This document shows, piece after piece, positions 18,293 to 29,042 of a DNA stretch of 64,000 nt; position 1 is the first letter of the stretch, and every line of letters begins with the position of its first letter. A program made the translations under genes and the position numbers. The notes beneath the pieces were generated by a model that saw only the letters and a program-made list of their open reading frames with translations, was not told the origin of the DNA and did no database searches. The DNA comes from Mangrovibacterium marinum (GTDB lineage: Bacteria; Bacteroidota; Bacteroidia; Bacteroidales; Prolixibacteraceae), in assembly GCF_003046625.1 (NCBI RefSeq), contig NZ_QAAD01000002.1, positions 186,001 through 250,000 of the forward strand. Direction: 5' to 3'.

Positions 18293-18615
18293 TACTTAAT
18301 CTCCTCTCCAGATTTTTTTGAATAACGTACTAATTTACCGTTGTCGCCGAGCTTCCGACCGATGCGTGTACGTGATCCTGTTTTCGGATCAACCAACATC
18401 AGGTTAGAAATATGGACTGGCGCTTCCTTTTCAACAATACCACCCTGTGGGTTTTCCGCATTGGGTTTGGTATGTTTTTTTACCATATTAACGCCCTCCA
18501 CAATTGCTCTGTCTTTGTCGCGGATTACTTCCAGGACTTTACCTTGACGGCCTTTGCTGTTACCGGCGGTCACGACAACTGTGTCTCCTTTTTTGATATG
18601 TAATTTCTTCTGCAT
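18292..18615 (-). CDS. rplX: 50S ribosomal protein L24
   Basis: About 107 residues with the KOW motif ([20 protein letters not shown]) and [20 protein letters not shown]. The frame also offers an ATG at 18633 overlapping the rplN stop as TAATG (six extra residues, MHKRIQ). I chose the ATG at 18615 because homologues begin close to the KOW motif, but the coupled start is possible. Confidence 0.93.
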   Translation of the reverse strand: MQKKLHIKKGDTVVVTAGNSKGRQGKVLEVIRDKDRAIVEGVNMVKKHTKPNAENPQGGIVEKEAPVHISNLMLVDPKTGSRTRIGRKLGDNGKLVRYSKKSGEEIK

Positions 18616-18632
18616 TTGAATTCTTTTATGCA

Positions 18633-18998
18633 TTAAAGTACTTCTGGTGCAAGTGAGATGATTTTCATGTTTTTCTCACGAATCTCTCTCGCAACAGGTC
18701 CGAAAATACGGGTACCGCGCATTTCGCCAGTATTGTTCAACAACACAACAGCGTTGTCGTCGAAACGAATGTAAGAGCCGTCCTGACGACGTACTTCTTT
18801 TTTCGTGCGAACAACGATAGCTTTTGACACAGTTCCTTTTTTCATATCACTACTTGGGATAGCGCTTTTTACAGTCACTACCACAACATCGCCCAGAGAT
18901 GCGTAGCGCTTTCTTGTACCGCCTAATACGCGAATACAAAGCACTTCTTTGGCACCGCTGTTATCGGCTACTGAACATCTTGATTCCTGTTGTATCAT
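18633..18998 (-). CDS. rplN: 50S ribosomal protein L14
   Basis: 121 residues starting [20 protein letters not shown], with [20 protein letters not shown] and the C-terminal ARE(I/L)[16 protein letters not shown]14 contacts 16S rRNA in an intersubunit bridge. It follows rpsQ by two bases. Confidence 0.98.
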   Translation of the reverse strand: MIQQESRCSVADNSGAKEVLCIRVLGGTRKRYASLGDVVVVTVKSAIPSSDMKKGTVSKAIVVRTKKEVRRQDGSYIRFDDNAVVLLNNTGEMRGTRIFGPVAREIREKNMKIISLAPEVL

Positions 18999-19000
18999 GA

Positions 19001-19258
19001 TTACTTAGCTCTTTCAATAATTTCAACTAATCTCCAACGTTTGCTTTTACTCAAAGGACGAGTTTCCATGATTTTCACAGTATCGCCAACGTTGCTGTCT
19101 TGTTTTTCATCGTGAGCGTACAATTTTGTCGTTTTGTTAACGAATTTACCGTAGATCGGATGTTTTTCTTTCATCTTAACGGCAACGACGATGGTTTTTT
19201 CCATCTTATCGCTAACAACAACCCCGATACGCTCTTTTCTCAGATTTCTTGTTTCCAT
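19001..19258 (-). CDS. rpsQ: 30S ribosomal protein S17
   Basis: 85 residues with the OB-fold signature [20 protein letters not shown] and [20 protein letters not shown]. It is a primary 16S rRNA-binding protein and lies 12 bases after rpmC. Confidence 0.98.
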   Translation of the reverse strand: METRNLRKERIGVVVSDKMEKTIVVAVKMKEKHPIYGKFVNKTTKLYAHDEKQDSNVGDTVKIMETRPLSKSKRWRLVEIIERAK

Positions 19259-19270
19259 TAATTACACAAA

Positions 19271-19468
19271 TTAATTTTGTTTTAATTCCCGTTGACTTAA
19301 CACAGTCTTCAGGCGTGCAATATTTCTCCGGGCAACCTTAATTTTTGTCGGGTTGTCCAGAGGTGATACAGCGTGGTTCATTTTTAGACGTACCAAGGCT
19401 TCAGTTTCCAACTGAATTTTCTCGATGATTTCCTTGTCTGTTAACTCTTTAATTTCTGAAGTCTTCAT
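19271..19468 (-). CDS. rpmC: 50S ribosomal protein L29
   Basis: 65 residues, two helices: MKTSEIKELTDKEIIEKIQL and RRNIARLKTVLSQRELKQN. L29 lies at the exit tunnel and helps dock trigger factor and SRP. Its start is two bases after the rplP stop. Confidence 0.97.
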   Translation of the reverse strand: MKTSEIKELTDKEIIEKIQLETEALVRLKMNHAVSPLDNPTKIKVARRNIARLKTVLSQRELKQN

Positions 19469-19470
19469 TT

Positions 19471-19905
19471 TTAGTCTTCTTTTTCAGTTTCAACATAATC
19501 ACGTCTAACAACGAACTTCGTTCTTACCGGTAATTTTTGAGCGGCCAAACGCAAGGCTTCTTTTGCCATTTCGAATGGAACGCCTTCAGCTTCGATCAGA
19601 ATGCGACCTGGGCTTACCGGAGCAACGAATGCTTCAGGAGCACCTTTACCTTTACCCATACGTACTTCCGCAGGCTTTTTGGTAATTGGTTTATCGGGGA
19701 AAATGCGGATCCAAATTTGACCCTGACGTTGCATGTGGCGAGTTACGGCAACACGGGCAGCTTCAATCTGGCGTCCTGTGATCCAGCACTCATCCAACGT
19801 CTTTATTCCAAAAGTACCGAATGCCAATTGGTTCCCGCGTTGTGCGTTCCCTTTCATCCGGCCTTTTTGGACTCTTCTAAATTTTGTTCTTTTCGGCTGT
19901 AACAT
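19471..19905 (-). CDS. rplP: 50S ribosomal protein L16
   Basis: 144 residues: [20 protein letters not shown] and [20 protein letters not shown], with [20 protein letters not shown], the loop near the A site. It is essential for peptidyl-transferase centre assembly. The start is 26 bases after rpsC. Confidence 0.98.
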   Translation of the reverse strand: MLQPKRTKFRRVQKGRMKGNAQRGNQLAFGTFGIKTLDECWITGRQIEAARVAVTRHMQRQGQIWIRIFPDKPITKKPAEVRMGKGKGAPEAFVAPVSPGRILIEAEGVPFEMAKEALRLAAQKLPVRTKFVVRRDYVETEKED

Positions 19906-19931
19906 CCTTTTTTAATTAAAAGGTTTTCGTA

Positions 19932-20648
19932 TTATTTTCTTTTCTTTTTGAAGCCGCCGCCTCTGTTACCACGTCCACCAGGAGCGTTAGACTTTTGTCC
20001 AACATTTGGAGACAGATCGCGTTTTCCGTAAACTTCGCCTTTACAGATCCAAACTTTAACACCTAACAAACCTGTTTTTGTTAAAGCTTCAACCAAAGCG
20101 TAGTCGATGTCAGCACGTAAGGTGTGCAATGGAGTACGACCATCTTTGTACATTTCGGAGCGTGCCATCTCGGCACCGTTCAAACGACCGGAAACCATGA
20201 TTTTGATTCCTTGTGCTCCCATTCTCATTGTTGAGGCGATTGCCATTTTCACAGCACGACGGTAAGCGATTTTACCTTCAATTTGACGTGCGATATTGTT
20301 GGCAACGATACGGGCGTCGAGTTCAGGACGTTTAATTTCAAAGATGTTGATCTGAACTTCTTTGCTGGTGATTTTCTTAAGCTCTTCTTTCAGCTTATCA
20401 ACCTCCTGACCACCTTTACCGATAATAATACCTGGGCGTGAGGTGTGAACAGTGATGGTAATCAGCTTCAGGGTACGCTCAATAATGATCTTTGAAATAC
20501 TTGCTTTGGCCAAACGGGCGTTCAGGTATTTACGGATCTTTGTGTCTTCAACCAGCTTATCACCATAATCGTTTCCACCGAACCAGTTGGAATCCCATCC
20601 ACGGATAATTCCTAAGCGATTTGCGATTGGATTAACTTTTTGTCCCAT
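19932..20648 (-). CDS. rpsC: 30S ribosomal protein S3
   Basis: 238 residues: [20 protein letters not shown] at the start, the KH domain with [16 protein letters not shown], and the C-terminal [17 protein letters not shown]. The tail is Gly/Arg/Lys-rich. S3 forms part of the mRNA entry helicase. Confidence 0.98.
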   Translation of the reverse strand: MGQKVNPIANRLGIIRGWDSNWFGGNDYGDKLVEDTKIRKYLNARLAKASISKIIIERTLKLITITVHTSRPGIIIGKGGQEVDKLKEELKKITSKEVQINIFEIKRPELDARIVANNIARQIEGKIAYRRAVKMAIASTMRMGAQGIKIMVSGRLNGAEMARSEMYKDGRTPLHTLRADIDYALVEALTKTGLLGVKVWICKGEVYGKRDLSPNVGQKSNAPGGRGNRGGGFKKKRK

Positions 20649-20658
20649 GTATTACTAA

Positions 20659-21072
20659 TTATGCGTTTTCGGTTTCAATATTCTTACTATCGAGGCGAAG
20701 CGTTACGTGGTTGGAACGTTTGCGAATGCGGTGTGCACGGCCTTGAGGGGCCGGACGAAGACGTTTCAATTGACGTCCTGAATCCACATTGATTCCACTT
20801 ACATATAAATTGCTTTCCTCCAAACGAGATCCTTCGTTTTTAGCCTGCCAGTTTGCAATGGCTGACATTAACAGTTTTTCAACTTTTCGAGAAGCTTCTT
20901 TCGACGAAAACTTCAGTACATCAAGAGCGCGGTTTACTTCCATTCCACGTACCATGTCGGCAACAAGGCGCATCTTACGTGGTGAAGTAGGGCAATCTTT
21001 CAATACGGCGAAGTATTGGGTCTTTTTGGCCTCTTTAAGTTCGTTTGCTTTATTTCTTTTTCTAGCACCCAT
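20659..21072 (-). CDS. rplV: 50S ribosomal protein L22
   Basis: 137 residues: [20 protein letters not shown] and the C-terminal hairpin with [20 protein letters not shown] that lines the exit tunnel next to the macrolide site. The usual family sequence is intact; no resistance change can be judged. Confidence 0.98.
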   Translation of the reverse strand: MGARKRNKANELKEAKKTQYFAVLKDCPTSPRKMRLVADMVRGMEVNRALDVLKFSSKEASRKVEKLLMSAIANWQAKNEGSRLEESNLYVSGINVDSGRQLKRLRPAPQGRAHRIRKRSNHVTLRLDSKNIETENA

Positions 21073-21109
21073 CGTAAATTCTTTTAATAGTTAATTCGAA
21101 ACTAAAGTG

Positions 21110-21376
21110 TTACCTTTTGTTTCCGCCATGTCCCCTGAATGTTCTTGTAGGTGCAAATTCGCCTAATTTATGGCCAACCATGTTTTCAGTAACATAAACG
21201 GGGATAAATTTATTCCCGTTATGCACTGCAATTGTGTGCCCTACAAAGTCAGGAGAGATTACTGATGCTCTGGCCCAAGTCTTAATCACAGACTTTTTTC
21301 CTGCTTCATTTTGCGCCAAAACTTTTCTTTCAAGTTTATAAGCGATGAAAGGGCCTTTTTTTAATGAACGACTCAT
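21110..21376 (-). CDS. rpsS: 30S ribosomal protein S19
   Basis: 88 residues: [40 protein letters not shown] and [20 protein letters not shown], all S19 hallmarks. It forms the head of the 30S subunit with S13. It follows rplB by 15 bases. Confidence 0.98.
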   Translation of the reverse strand: MSRSLKKGPFIAYKLERKVLAQNEAGKKSVIKTWARASVISPDFVGHTIAVHNGNKFIPVYVTENMVGHKLGEFAPTRTFRGHGGNKR

Positions 21377-21391
21377 ACTCTACTCCTTTAA

Positions 21392-22216
<825 letters not shown>

Positions 22217-22225
22217 TTCTATTTA

Positions 22226-22516
22226 TTATATATTACTATAAAAATCAATTGCTTCACCTTCAGCTAATGTCACAACCGCTTTTTTAAACGAGTTTGTGCG
22301 ACCACTGATAACACCACTTTTTGTATAACGGCTTTTGTTTTTACCGCCATAAACCATGGTATTAACAGCAGCTACATTAACATCATAAAGTGCTTCAACT
22401 GCTTTTTTAATTTGTTGCTTATTGGCATCTCTTCTGACGATAAAACCATAACGGTTCAGGCTTTCGCCTTGCGCCGTCATCTTTTCCGTCACTATGGGTT
22501 TAATTAAAATATTCAT
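22226..22516 (-). CDS. rplW: 50S ribosomal protein L23
   Basis: 96 residues: IKPIVTEKMTAQGESLNRYG and EALYDVNVAAVNTMVYGGK. L23 sits at the tunnel exit as docking site for trigger factor and SRP. Confidence 0.98.
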   Translation of the reverse strand: MNILIKPIVTEKMTAQGESLNRYGFIVRRDANKQQIKKAVEALYDVNVAAVNTMVYGGKNKSRYTKSGVISGRTNSFKKAVVTLAEGEAIDFYSNI

Positions 22517-22528
22517 TTTTTATCCCCC

Positions 22529-23158
22529 TTAAATCTTAAATTGTTCTTCAATCTTACCAACAGAACTCTCCATGAAGATGACCTTTCCGGCGTTCATGAT
22601 TTGATAAGTAGTTAACTCAGAAGCAGTTACAACAGATACTCCCTCTAAATTTCTGGAGGACAAATATATGTTTTTATTTTGTTCCGGTAAAACGAAAATC
22701 AACTTTTTATCATTAATTTTCAGGTTGTTGCTAATTGCTACAATTTCCTTTGTTTTCGGAGCTTCCAGAACAAAGTCTTCCAACACCACGATGTTGCTGC
22801 CTTGAGCTTTGTAAGTCAATGCTGATTTACGAGCCAATGCTTTTACTTTCTTGTTCAATTTGAAGTCGTAGTTGCGCGGACGAGGTCCGAATACGCGACC
22901 ACCACCACGGAACAATGGCGATTTGATGCTACCGGCACGAGCACCACCAGTACCTTTTTGTTTTTTGATCTTTTTGGTACTACCGGCAATTTCACCACGT
23001 TCTTTTGCTTTGTGAGTTCCCTGACGTTGCGCTGCCAAAAATTGTTTTACATCCAGGTAGATCGCGTGGTCGTTGGGCTCAACACCGAAGATCGTTTCGT
23101 TCAGAACTACTGATCTTCCGGTTTCGTTTCCGGCTGTATTTAATACTTTAACTTCCAT
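22529..23158 (-). CDS. rplD: 50S ribosomal protein L4
   Basis: 209 residues, with the extended loop [20 protein letters not shown] and [20 protein letters not shown] reaching into the exit tunnel. The ATG overlaps the rplC stop (TAATG). In E. coli L4 represses the S10 operon. Confidence 0.98.
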   Translation of the reverse strand: MEVKVLNTAGNETGRSVVLNETIFGVEPNDHAIYLDVKQFLAAQRQGTHKAKERGEIAGSTKKIKKQKGTGGARAGSIKSPLFRGGGRVFGPRPRNYDFKLNKKVKALARKSALTYKAQGSNIVVLEDFVLEAPKTKEIVAISNNLKINDKKLIFVLPEQNKNIYLSSRNLEGVSVVTASELTTYQIMNAGKVIFMESSVGKIEEQFKI

Positions 23159-23775
23159 TACTGATAAATAATTACGGTTGAACCTTTAGCTCCCGGGATT
23201 GAACCTTTAACGATTAACAAGTTAGATTCCGGGATTACTTTCAATACTTTCAGGTTTTGAACTGTTTTGTTAGCGCCACCAGTGCGACCAGCCATACGCA
23301 TACCTTTGAATACACGTGATGGGTAAGAAGATGCACCAAGAGAACCGGGAGCTCTTAAACGGTTATGCTGACCGTGTGTAGCATCACCCACACCACGGAA
23401 GTTGTAACGTTTAACAACACCTTGGAAACCTTTACCTTTTGTAACGCCTGTGATATCCACCCAGCTTTCCGGGTTAATCACATCTACTGTAATGGTGTCA
23501 CCGAGTTTATACTCGCCGTCAAAGTCACGAAACTCGACTACGTCACGTTTTGGTTCAACGCCGGCTTTTTGAAAGTGGCCGAACTCAGCTTTTGTGGTGT
23601 TTTTTTCTTTCTTATCACCAAAGCCTAATTGAACTGCTTCGTAACCATCGGTTTCTGCCGTTTTCACTTGTGTTACAACACAAGGACCGGCTTCGATCAC
23701 AGTGCATGGAACATTTTTCCCTTCAACACTGAATACGGAAGTCATTCCGATTTTTTTACCGATTAATCCTGTCAT
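23158..23775 (-). CDS. rplC: 50S ribosomal protein L3
   Basis: 205 residues: [20 protein letters not shown] at the start, [19 protein letters not shown] and [20 protein letters not shown], the loop that approaches the peptidyl-transferase centre. It follows rpsJ. Confidence 0.98.
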   Translation of the reverse strand: MTGLIGKKIGMTSVFSVEGKNVPCTVIEAGPCVVTQVKTAETDGYEAVQLGFGDKKEKNTTKAEFGHFQKAGVEPKRDVVEFRDFDGEYKLGDTITVDVINPESWVDITGVTKGKGFQGVVKRYNFRGVGDATHGQHNRLRAPGSLGASSYPSRVFKGMRMAGRTGGANKTVQNLKVLKVIPESNLLIVKGSIPGAKGSTVIIYQ

Positions 23776-23796
23776 TTTTTCTTTTTTTACAGGTTA

Positions 23797-24102
23797 TCAA
23801 ACTTTAATTTCTACTTCAACGCCACTGGGTAATTCTAATTTCATCAGGGCATCGATTGTTTTTGCTGTTGAGCTGTAGATGTCGATCAAACGTTTGTAAG
23901 AAGACAACTGGAATTGTTCGCGTGATTTTTTGTTCACGAATGTAGAACGCAATACTGTGAAAACACGTTTGTGTGTAGGGAGCGGAATAGGTCCGCTCAC
24001 TACAGCACCAGTAGTTTTTACAGTCTTTACGATCTTTTCAGCTGACTTATCAACTAAGTTGTGATCATACGATTTCAGCTTAATTCTGATCTTTTGACTC
24101 AT
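23797..24102 (-). CDS. rpsJ: 30S ribosomal protein S10 (NusE)
   Basis: 101 residues: [20 protein letters not shown] and [20 protein letters not shown]. Besides its place in the 30S head, S10 (NusE) binds NusB and NusG in antitermination. Its position directly after fusA, without tuf, joins the str and S10 operons. Confidence 0.98.
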   Translation of the reverse strand: MSQKIRIKLKSYDHNLVDKSAEKIVKTVKTTGAVVSGPIPLPTHKRVFTVLRSTFVNKKSREQFQLSSYKRLIDIYSSTAKTIDALMKLELPSGVEVEIKV

Positions 24103-24123
24103 AATGAGATAAATAAAATTATA

Positions 24124-26232
24124 TTACAATAATTCAACTTTTCCTTTCAATTCTTCCAATACCGAAATCGCCAATTGACGAGGTACTTCTTCATAATGTG
24201 AGAAGGTCATTGATGAAGTTGCACGACCGGAAGACAATGTTCTCAGGGTAGTAACATATCCGAAGATTTCAGACAGAGGCACCGTTGCTTTAATTACACG
24301 GGCACCTGATTTTTCTTCCATACCGGCTACGTTACCACGACGACGGTTCAAGTCACCGATAATGTCCCCCATGTATTCTTCAGGAGTAACGATTTCAGCT
24401 TTCATGATCGGCTCAAGCAGTTTAGGACCAGCTTGCGATGCAGCTGATTTGAATGCCTGACGAGCACAAATTTCGAACGACAACTGGTCGGAGTCAACTG
24501 CGTGGAATGAACCATCCAACAGTTCAACTTTCAAGCTATCCACTTCGAAACCGGCCAACGGACCGTTTGACAAGGCTGATTCGAAACCTTTTTGTACTGA
24601 AGGGATGAATTCGCGAGGAATACGTCCACCAGTTACCGAGTTGATGAAAGTTAAGCCCTCTTTACCTTCGTCGGCAGGACCAACTTTAACGATGATGTCG
24701 GCGAATTTACCACGACCACCGGTTTGCTTTTTATAAGTCTCGCGCAGCTGTACTTCCTGGCTGATTGATTCTTTGTAAGCAACCTGAGGTTTACCTTGGT
24801 TACATTCAACCTTAAACTCGCGTTTCAAACGGTCGATGATAATTTCGAGGTGAAGCTCACCCATACCGCGAATTACTGTTTGACCAGTTTCTTCGTCCGT
24901 ATTTACCTTGAAAGTAGGGTCTTCTTCGGCCAATTTAGCCAAACCAATACCCAACTTATCCATATCTTTTTGAGTTTTTGGCTCAACGGCAACACCGATT
25001 ACCGGTTCCGGGAAGTCCATTGATTCCAGGGCTACCGGGTGATCCAGGTCAGACAAAGTATCACCTGTACGGATATCTTTGAAACCTACCGCAGCACAGA
25101 TATCACCGGCTTCGATAAGCTCTTTCGGGTTTTGTTTGTTTGAGTGCATCTGGAACAAGCGAGAAATACGCTCTTTTTTACCGGTACGTGAGTTGTAAAC
25201 TGAATCACCAGCATTCAACACACCTGAGTAAATACGCACAAAACACAAACGACCTACATAAGGGTCAGTTGCAATTTTGAAAGCCAAACCTGCCAAAGGC
25301 TCATTAACATCGGCATTACGGATAATATCCTCACCTGTTTTAATGTCGGTACCTTTAATTTGACCTTTGTCAAGCGGGCTAGGCAAGAACTCACAAACAG
25401 CATCCAACAAACGTTGAACACCTTTGTTTTTAAATGCCGAACCACACATCATCGGAACGATCAATCCTTCGATTGTTGCTTTGCGGATAACCGGGATCAA
25501 ATCTTCAGCAGTAATTGAATCCGGATCTTCAAAGAAACGTTCCATCAAGCCTTCGTCCAATACGGCAACTTCTTCAATTAAGTTTGCGCGGTATTCGGCA
25601 GCTTGTTCTGCTAAATCAGCAGGAATATCTTGTACTTCGAATGTAGAACCGTGGTCACCCTGATCGGTATAAACGATTGCTTTGTTTTCCAACAAGTCAA
25701 TCACCCCTAAGAATGCTTCTTCAGCACCAATAGGAATTTGAACAGGAACCGGGTTTGCACCCAATTTATCTTTCACTTGTGATACAACATCGAAGAAATC
25801 GGCACCTGAACGGTCCATTTTGTTCACGAAACCGATACGGGGAACGCCATACTTTTCAGCCTGACGCCATACTGTTTCCGATTGAGCTTCCACTCCACCA
25901 ACAGCACAGAACAAGGCAACAGCACCATCCAGGATACGCAATGAACGCTCAACCTCTACGGTAAAGTCAACGTGTCCCGGAGTATCGATGATGTTAATTT
26001 GGTGTTGCACGTCCTCATACTTCCAGAAAGTAGTTGTCGCAGCAGAAGTAATGGTAATACCACGTTCCTGCTCTTGCTCCATCCAGTCCATGGTAGCAGC
26101 ACCGTCATGCACCTCACCAATACGGTGAGTCAAACCTGTATAAAACAGAATCCGCTCGGTCGTTGTTGTCTTACCGGCATCGATGTGAGCCATGATACCG
26201 ATATTCCTTACATATTTTAGATCTCTAGCCAT
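24124..26232 (-). CDS. fusA: Elongation factor G
   Basis: The 702-residue translocation GTPase. The G domain has AHIDAGKT (15-22), switch [14 protein letters not shown] (83-90) with catalytic His87, and NKMD (137-140). Domain IV has [20 protein letters not shown] and domain [21 protein letters not shown]. All key residues are present, unlike the paralogue at 32.8-35.0 kb, so this is the main EF-G. It lies between rpsG and rpsJ. Confidence 0.98.
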   Translation of the reverse strand: MARDLKYVRNIGIMAHIDAGKTTTTERILFYTGLTHRIGEVHDGAATMDWMEQEQERGITITSAATTTFWKYEDVQHQINIIDTPGHVDFTVEVERSLRILDGAVALFCAVGGVEAQSETVWRQAEKYGVPRIGFVNKMDRSGADFFDVVSQVKDKLGANPVPVQIPIGAEEAFLGVIDLLENKAIVYTDQGDHGSTFEVQDIPADLAEQAAEYRANLIEEVAVLDEGLMERFFEDPDSITAEDLIPVIRKATIEGLIVPMMCGSAFKNKGVQRLLDAVCEFLPSPLDKGQIKGTDIKTGEDIIRNADVNEPLAGLAFKIATDPYVGRLCFVRIYSGVLNAGDSVYNSRTGKKERISRLFQMHSNKQNPKELIEAGDICAAVGFKDIRTGDTLSDLDHPVALESMDFPEPVIGVAVEPKTQKDMDKLGIGLAKLAEEDPTFKVNTDEETGQTVIRGMGELHLEIIIDRLKREFKVECNQGKPQVAYKESISQEVQLRETYKKQTGGRGKFADIIVKVGPADEGKEGLTFINSVTGGRIPREFIPSVQKGFESALSNGPLAGFEVDSLKVELLDGSFHAVDSDQLSFEICARQAFKSAASQAGPKLLEPIMKAEIVTPEEYMGDIIGDLNRRRGNVAGMEEKSGARVIKATVPLSEIFGYVTTLRTLSSGRATSSMTFSHYEEVPRQLAISVLEELKGKVELL

Positions 26233-26278
26233 GATTACTATTTCTAATCTTGATTATTATTAATTATTCCGCCCGCTA

Positions 26279-26755
26279 TTAGAAACGGAAGTGAGCGAAT
26301 GCACGGTTTGCTTCGGCCATACGGTGGGTTTCTTCTTTTTTCTTGTAAGCACCACCTTCTTCGTTGTACGCGGCTTGAATTTCAGCAGCCAATTTATCAG
26401 CCATTGATTTGCCTGAGCGTTTACGTGCGAATAAAATCAAGTTTTTGATTGAAATTGAAACTTTACGTTCCGGACGGATTTCCATAGGAACCTGGAAAGT
26501 AGCACCACCTACACGGCGGCTTTTCACTTCGACGGCTGGAGTTACATTCTCCAAGGCTTTTTTCCACACATCAAGTGGAGCAACTTCGTCGTTCTTCATA
26601 CGGTTTTCAACGATCGTCAAGGCATCGTAGAAGATTCCGTAAGCGATCGATTTTTTACCATCGATCATCAAGTCGTTTACAAAACGTGTTACAAGAACGT
26701 CGTTAAATTTTGGATCAGGAAGAGTGATCCGCTTCTTTGGTTTTGCTTTTCTCAT
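26279..26755 (-). CDS. rpsG: 30S ribosomal protein S7
   Basis: 158 residues: [20 protein letters not shown] and [20 protein letters not shown], with the C-terminal [16 protein letters not shown]7 nucleates the 30S head and, in E. coli, represses the str operon. The gene starts 114 bases after rpsL. Confidence 0.98.
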   Translation of the reverse strand: MRKAKPKKRITLPDPKFNDVLVTRFVNDLMIDGKKSIAYGIFYDALTIVENRMKNDEVAPLDVWKKALENVTPAVEVKSRRVGGATFQVPMEIRPERKVSISIKNLILFARKRSGKSMADKLAAEIQAAYNEEGGAYKKKEETHRMAEANRAFAHFRF

Positions 26756-26869
26756 TGCAATTTTTTCTAGTGTTATTCGAATTGGTTGTGACTAAAATTG
26801 AGCTTCAATTCCCTCAGCCTCTGCTGAGATCATTTACTCAACCAAACCACTAAAACTCTACTCTATGTC

Positions 26870-27244
26870 TTATTTCTTCGGACGTTTCGCTCCGTATTTA
26901 GAACGACGCTGTGTACGGTTAGCCACACCGGCTGTATCCAATGCACCGCGAATCAAGTGATAACGTACCCCTGGTAAGTCTTTCACACGACCACCACGTA
27001 CTAATACAATAGAGTGCTCCTGAAGGTTATGACCTTCACCCGGAATGTAAGCATTCACTTCTTTTCCGTTTGTCAAACGAACACGAGCTACTTTACGCAT
27101 TGCCGAGTTCGGTTTTTTAGGAGTTGTAGTGTACACACGCACACATACGCCCCTTCTCTGCGGGCAAGAATCCAATGCAGGAGATTTACTCTTTACTACA
27201 TTTGATTGTCTCCCCTTTCTAACTAACTGCTGAATTGTAGGCAT
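26870..27244 (-). CDS. rpsL: 30S ribosomal protein S12
   Basis: 124 residues from [13 protein letters not shown]. The frame extends 14 residues upstream, but all S12 proteins begin at this Met. The decoding loops [20 protein letters not shown] and [17 protein letters not shown] hold the usual wild-type lysines (the Lys residues where streptomycin-resistance changes occur). It is the first gene of the ribosomal operon, about 115 bases after the predicted transcription start. Confidence 0.98.
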   Translation of the reverse strand: MPTIQQLVRKGRQSNVVKSKSPALDSCPQRRGVCVRVYTTTPKKPNSAMRKVARVRLTNGKEVNAYIPGEGHNLQEHSIVLVRGGRVKDLPGVRYHLIRGALDTAGVANRTQRRSKYGAKRPKK

Positions 27245-27331
27245 ACAACTATTTAATTTATAATTATAAGTTTCATTTTTAATCAACTATAAACGCATTG
27301 ATCTGCTGATAAATACGAATACAGCCCTAGT

Positions 27332-27360
27332 CGGTTTTGGATAGAACACTCCAAAAACGG
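27332..27360 (-). promoter_or_regulatory. Leader hairpin of the ribosomal operon
   Basis: CGGTTTTGGA and TCCAAAAACGG form an imperfect stem around TAGAACAC, just downstream of the predicted start site in the 5' leader of rpsL. No U-run follows, so it may be a stabiliser or a regulatory site rather than a terminator. Confidence 0.4.
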
Positions 27361-27364
27361 TTGG

Positions 27365-27394
27365 CAAAAGTACTAATTTTCAACAAAGAACAAT
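27365..27394 (-). promoter_or_regulatory. Promoter of the str-S10-spc-alpha operon
   Basis: On the minus strand: -33 box ATTG (27394-27391), 18 bases, -7 box TACTTTTG (27372-27365). The -7 box matches TAnnTTTG exactly, the -33 box in three of four positions. Transcription should start near 27,358. Confidence 0.65.
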
Positions 27395-27448
27395 AGCTTT
27401 TGCGTCTGTTTTTTAATATTTTTTCGAAAAATTTGATTGAAAATCAGA

Positions 27449-28753
27449 CTAGTCCGAAACTTTGGACTTCAACAAGGATTTTATCGGGTTGAAAAAGCGC
27501 TGAATCAATCGCAGGTCATCGGTAATAATTTCGGCATCGCCCTTCATTTCCTGACTAAACACCAACGGAATGTGGTAGTTGGTCTCCAGGTTTTGCGGCA
27601 GTTCAACTTCAGCAATGTAATTATCGTTGGAAGGCACCAGCGAGATTGATTTCACCGAAGCCTTCACCATACCATATTCCATATACGGGAAATTGTCGAA
27701 ACGAATATTCACACACTGCCCCTGCTTCACCTTGCCAGCACCACGCAGGGGCAGGTGAACACGGCCTATAATTTTACTCTCGTGAAAAGGAACAACCGTA
27801 AAAACAACCTCATCGGCCTTCACCTGCTGGTTCTTACTCCAGTAGTTGGTAAAAGTCACTTTACCATCAATCGGTGTTTCCAGCACGAAGGTCTTAAACC
27901 AGTAATCCAGGCGACTTTTTAAGATATTGTACGATTCAATCATCTCGCTTTGAAGCTTCAACTTTTGATCTTCGTACTCTTTTTGCGCGCCAACCACTTC
28001 CTGTTCCAGCTCAATGATCTCTTTCTGCGTTTCGGCCAAGTCGGTTCGCGACTCGTTAAAACTAAATTTCTTCTGCAACATGGCCGACTCGGAGTTTTTG
28101 TACTCCACCAGCGACAGCACATCCTTTTTAAACAAGGACGAATCGCGCCGAAATTGCTCCATGGCGATATGATACTCATTCTCGAGAATCTGCCGCTGAC
28201 TCCACAAGCGGTCGTAATAAATACGCTGCATGTGCACCTGCTGCCCGAGCGACTTCACCTTTTGCGGATAAAAGCCCAGGCGAATAAAACTGATGTAATT
28301 ATTATACAGCCGCAAAAACGATGAATAATCGGACTGAATATCTCCCAGCCGGTAATCAGCTGTCAGTACCTTATAATATAGGGTATCGAACGAGATCAAA
28401 AAACGGTCAACATCGCTCAGGCTTTGTTGCAGTAAGACCACATCGTCGTAATTAGCGGCATTTTCCAAAATTGCAATTACATCGCCGCGCTGCACCGTGT
28501 CTTTGTCCGCCACCAGCAGATGATCGATCCGCCCCGTGGTACGCGCCACGATATGTGCCGGCGGATTTTCGGTATAAACCGTCACCCGGGCACTAATAAT
28601 ATCGGGATAATGAAACAGCCAACTTCCCAACAGCAACAACACCACGAAGATCAGCAAAGCCGTTTGACCGCTTCGCAATAACCAAGAGGGCGATTTCCCG
28701 ATGATCTCCTGCACCTCTTCACTACGATTAATATGACCTTCTCTTTGTGGCAT
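27449..28753 (-). CDS. HlyD-family membrane fusion protein of a C39 ABC exporter
   Basis: This 434-residue protein has one N-terminal membrane helix (about 25-48, TALLIFVVLLLLGSWLF), then the first half of a lipoyl-like domain (GRIDHLLVADKDTVQRGDVI), a long alpha-helical coiled coil (about 100-280), the second lipoyl half (FVLETPIDGKVTFTNYW) and a beta-barrel region. This is the layout of HlyD/LcnD adaptors that link an ABC exporter to an outer-membrane channel. The gene lies 290 bases downstream of the peptidase ABC exporter on the same strand and is certainly its partner. No TolC-like gene is near. The distance between the two is filled by repeats. Confidence 0.85.
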   Translation of the reverse strand: MPQREGHINRSEEVQEIIGKSPSWLLRSGQTALLIFVVLLLLGSWLFHYPDIISARVTVYTENPPAHIVARTTGRIDHLLVADKDTVQRGDVIAILENAANYDDVVLLQQSLSDVDRFLISFDTLYYKVLTADYRLGDIQSDYSSFLRLYNNYISFIRLGFYPQKVKSLGQQVHMQRIYYDRLWSQRQILENEYHIAMEQFRRDSSLFKKDVLSLVEYKNSESAMLQKKFSFNESRTDLAETQKEIIELEQEVVGAQKEYEDQKLKLQSEMIESYNILKSRLDYWFKTFVLETPIDGKVTFTNYWSKNQQVKADEVVFTVVPFHESKIIGRVHLPLRGAGKVKQGQCVNIRFDNFPYMEYGMVKASVKSISLVPSNDNYIAEVELPQNLETNYHIPLVFSQEMKGDAEIITDDLRLIQRFFNPIKSLLKSKVSD

Positions 28754-28766
28754 GTTTTTTTTTCTT

Positions 28767-29023
28767 TAGACGCTGATTGTTATGATTTCATCTGCGTCAA
28801 TCGTAAAAATCATACAAATCCGCGTCTCATCCTATAATTTCTTTCAACTTAGACGCTGATTTCGCTGATGATTCATGATCGTTATGATTTCATCCGCGTC
28901 AATCTTAAAAATCATATCAATCTGCGTCTAACTCTATATTTTCTTTCAACTTTGACGCCAATTCCGCTGATGGCTTATGATCGTTATGATTTCATCTGCG
29001 TTCATCTTCATAAATCTGCGTCT
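28767..29023. repeat. Three tandem hairpin repeats between exporter and adaptor genes
   Basis: Three related units (28767-28827, 28850-28929, 28953-29023) start with TAGACGCTGAT-like and end with ATCTGCGTCT-like sequence, so each unit has inverted ends. Each carries the core GTTATGATTTCATC. Spacers of 22-23 bases (CTATATTTTCTTTCAACTT type) are also conserved. The same end sequences bound the element at 31350-31486. No ORF is in it. Confidence 0.8.
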
Positions 29024-29042
29024 CAAACCTTAACTCGCCATT

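Noticed and set aside
28767-29023. CRISPR-like pattern of repeats and spacers
   Set aside because: Repeats of 61-80 bases are too long and variable, the spacers are themselves conserved, and no cas gene is present.
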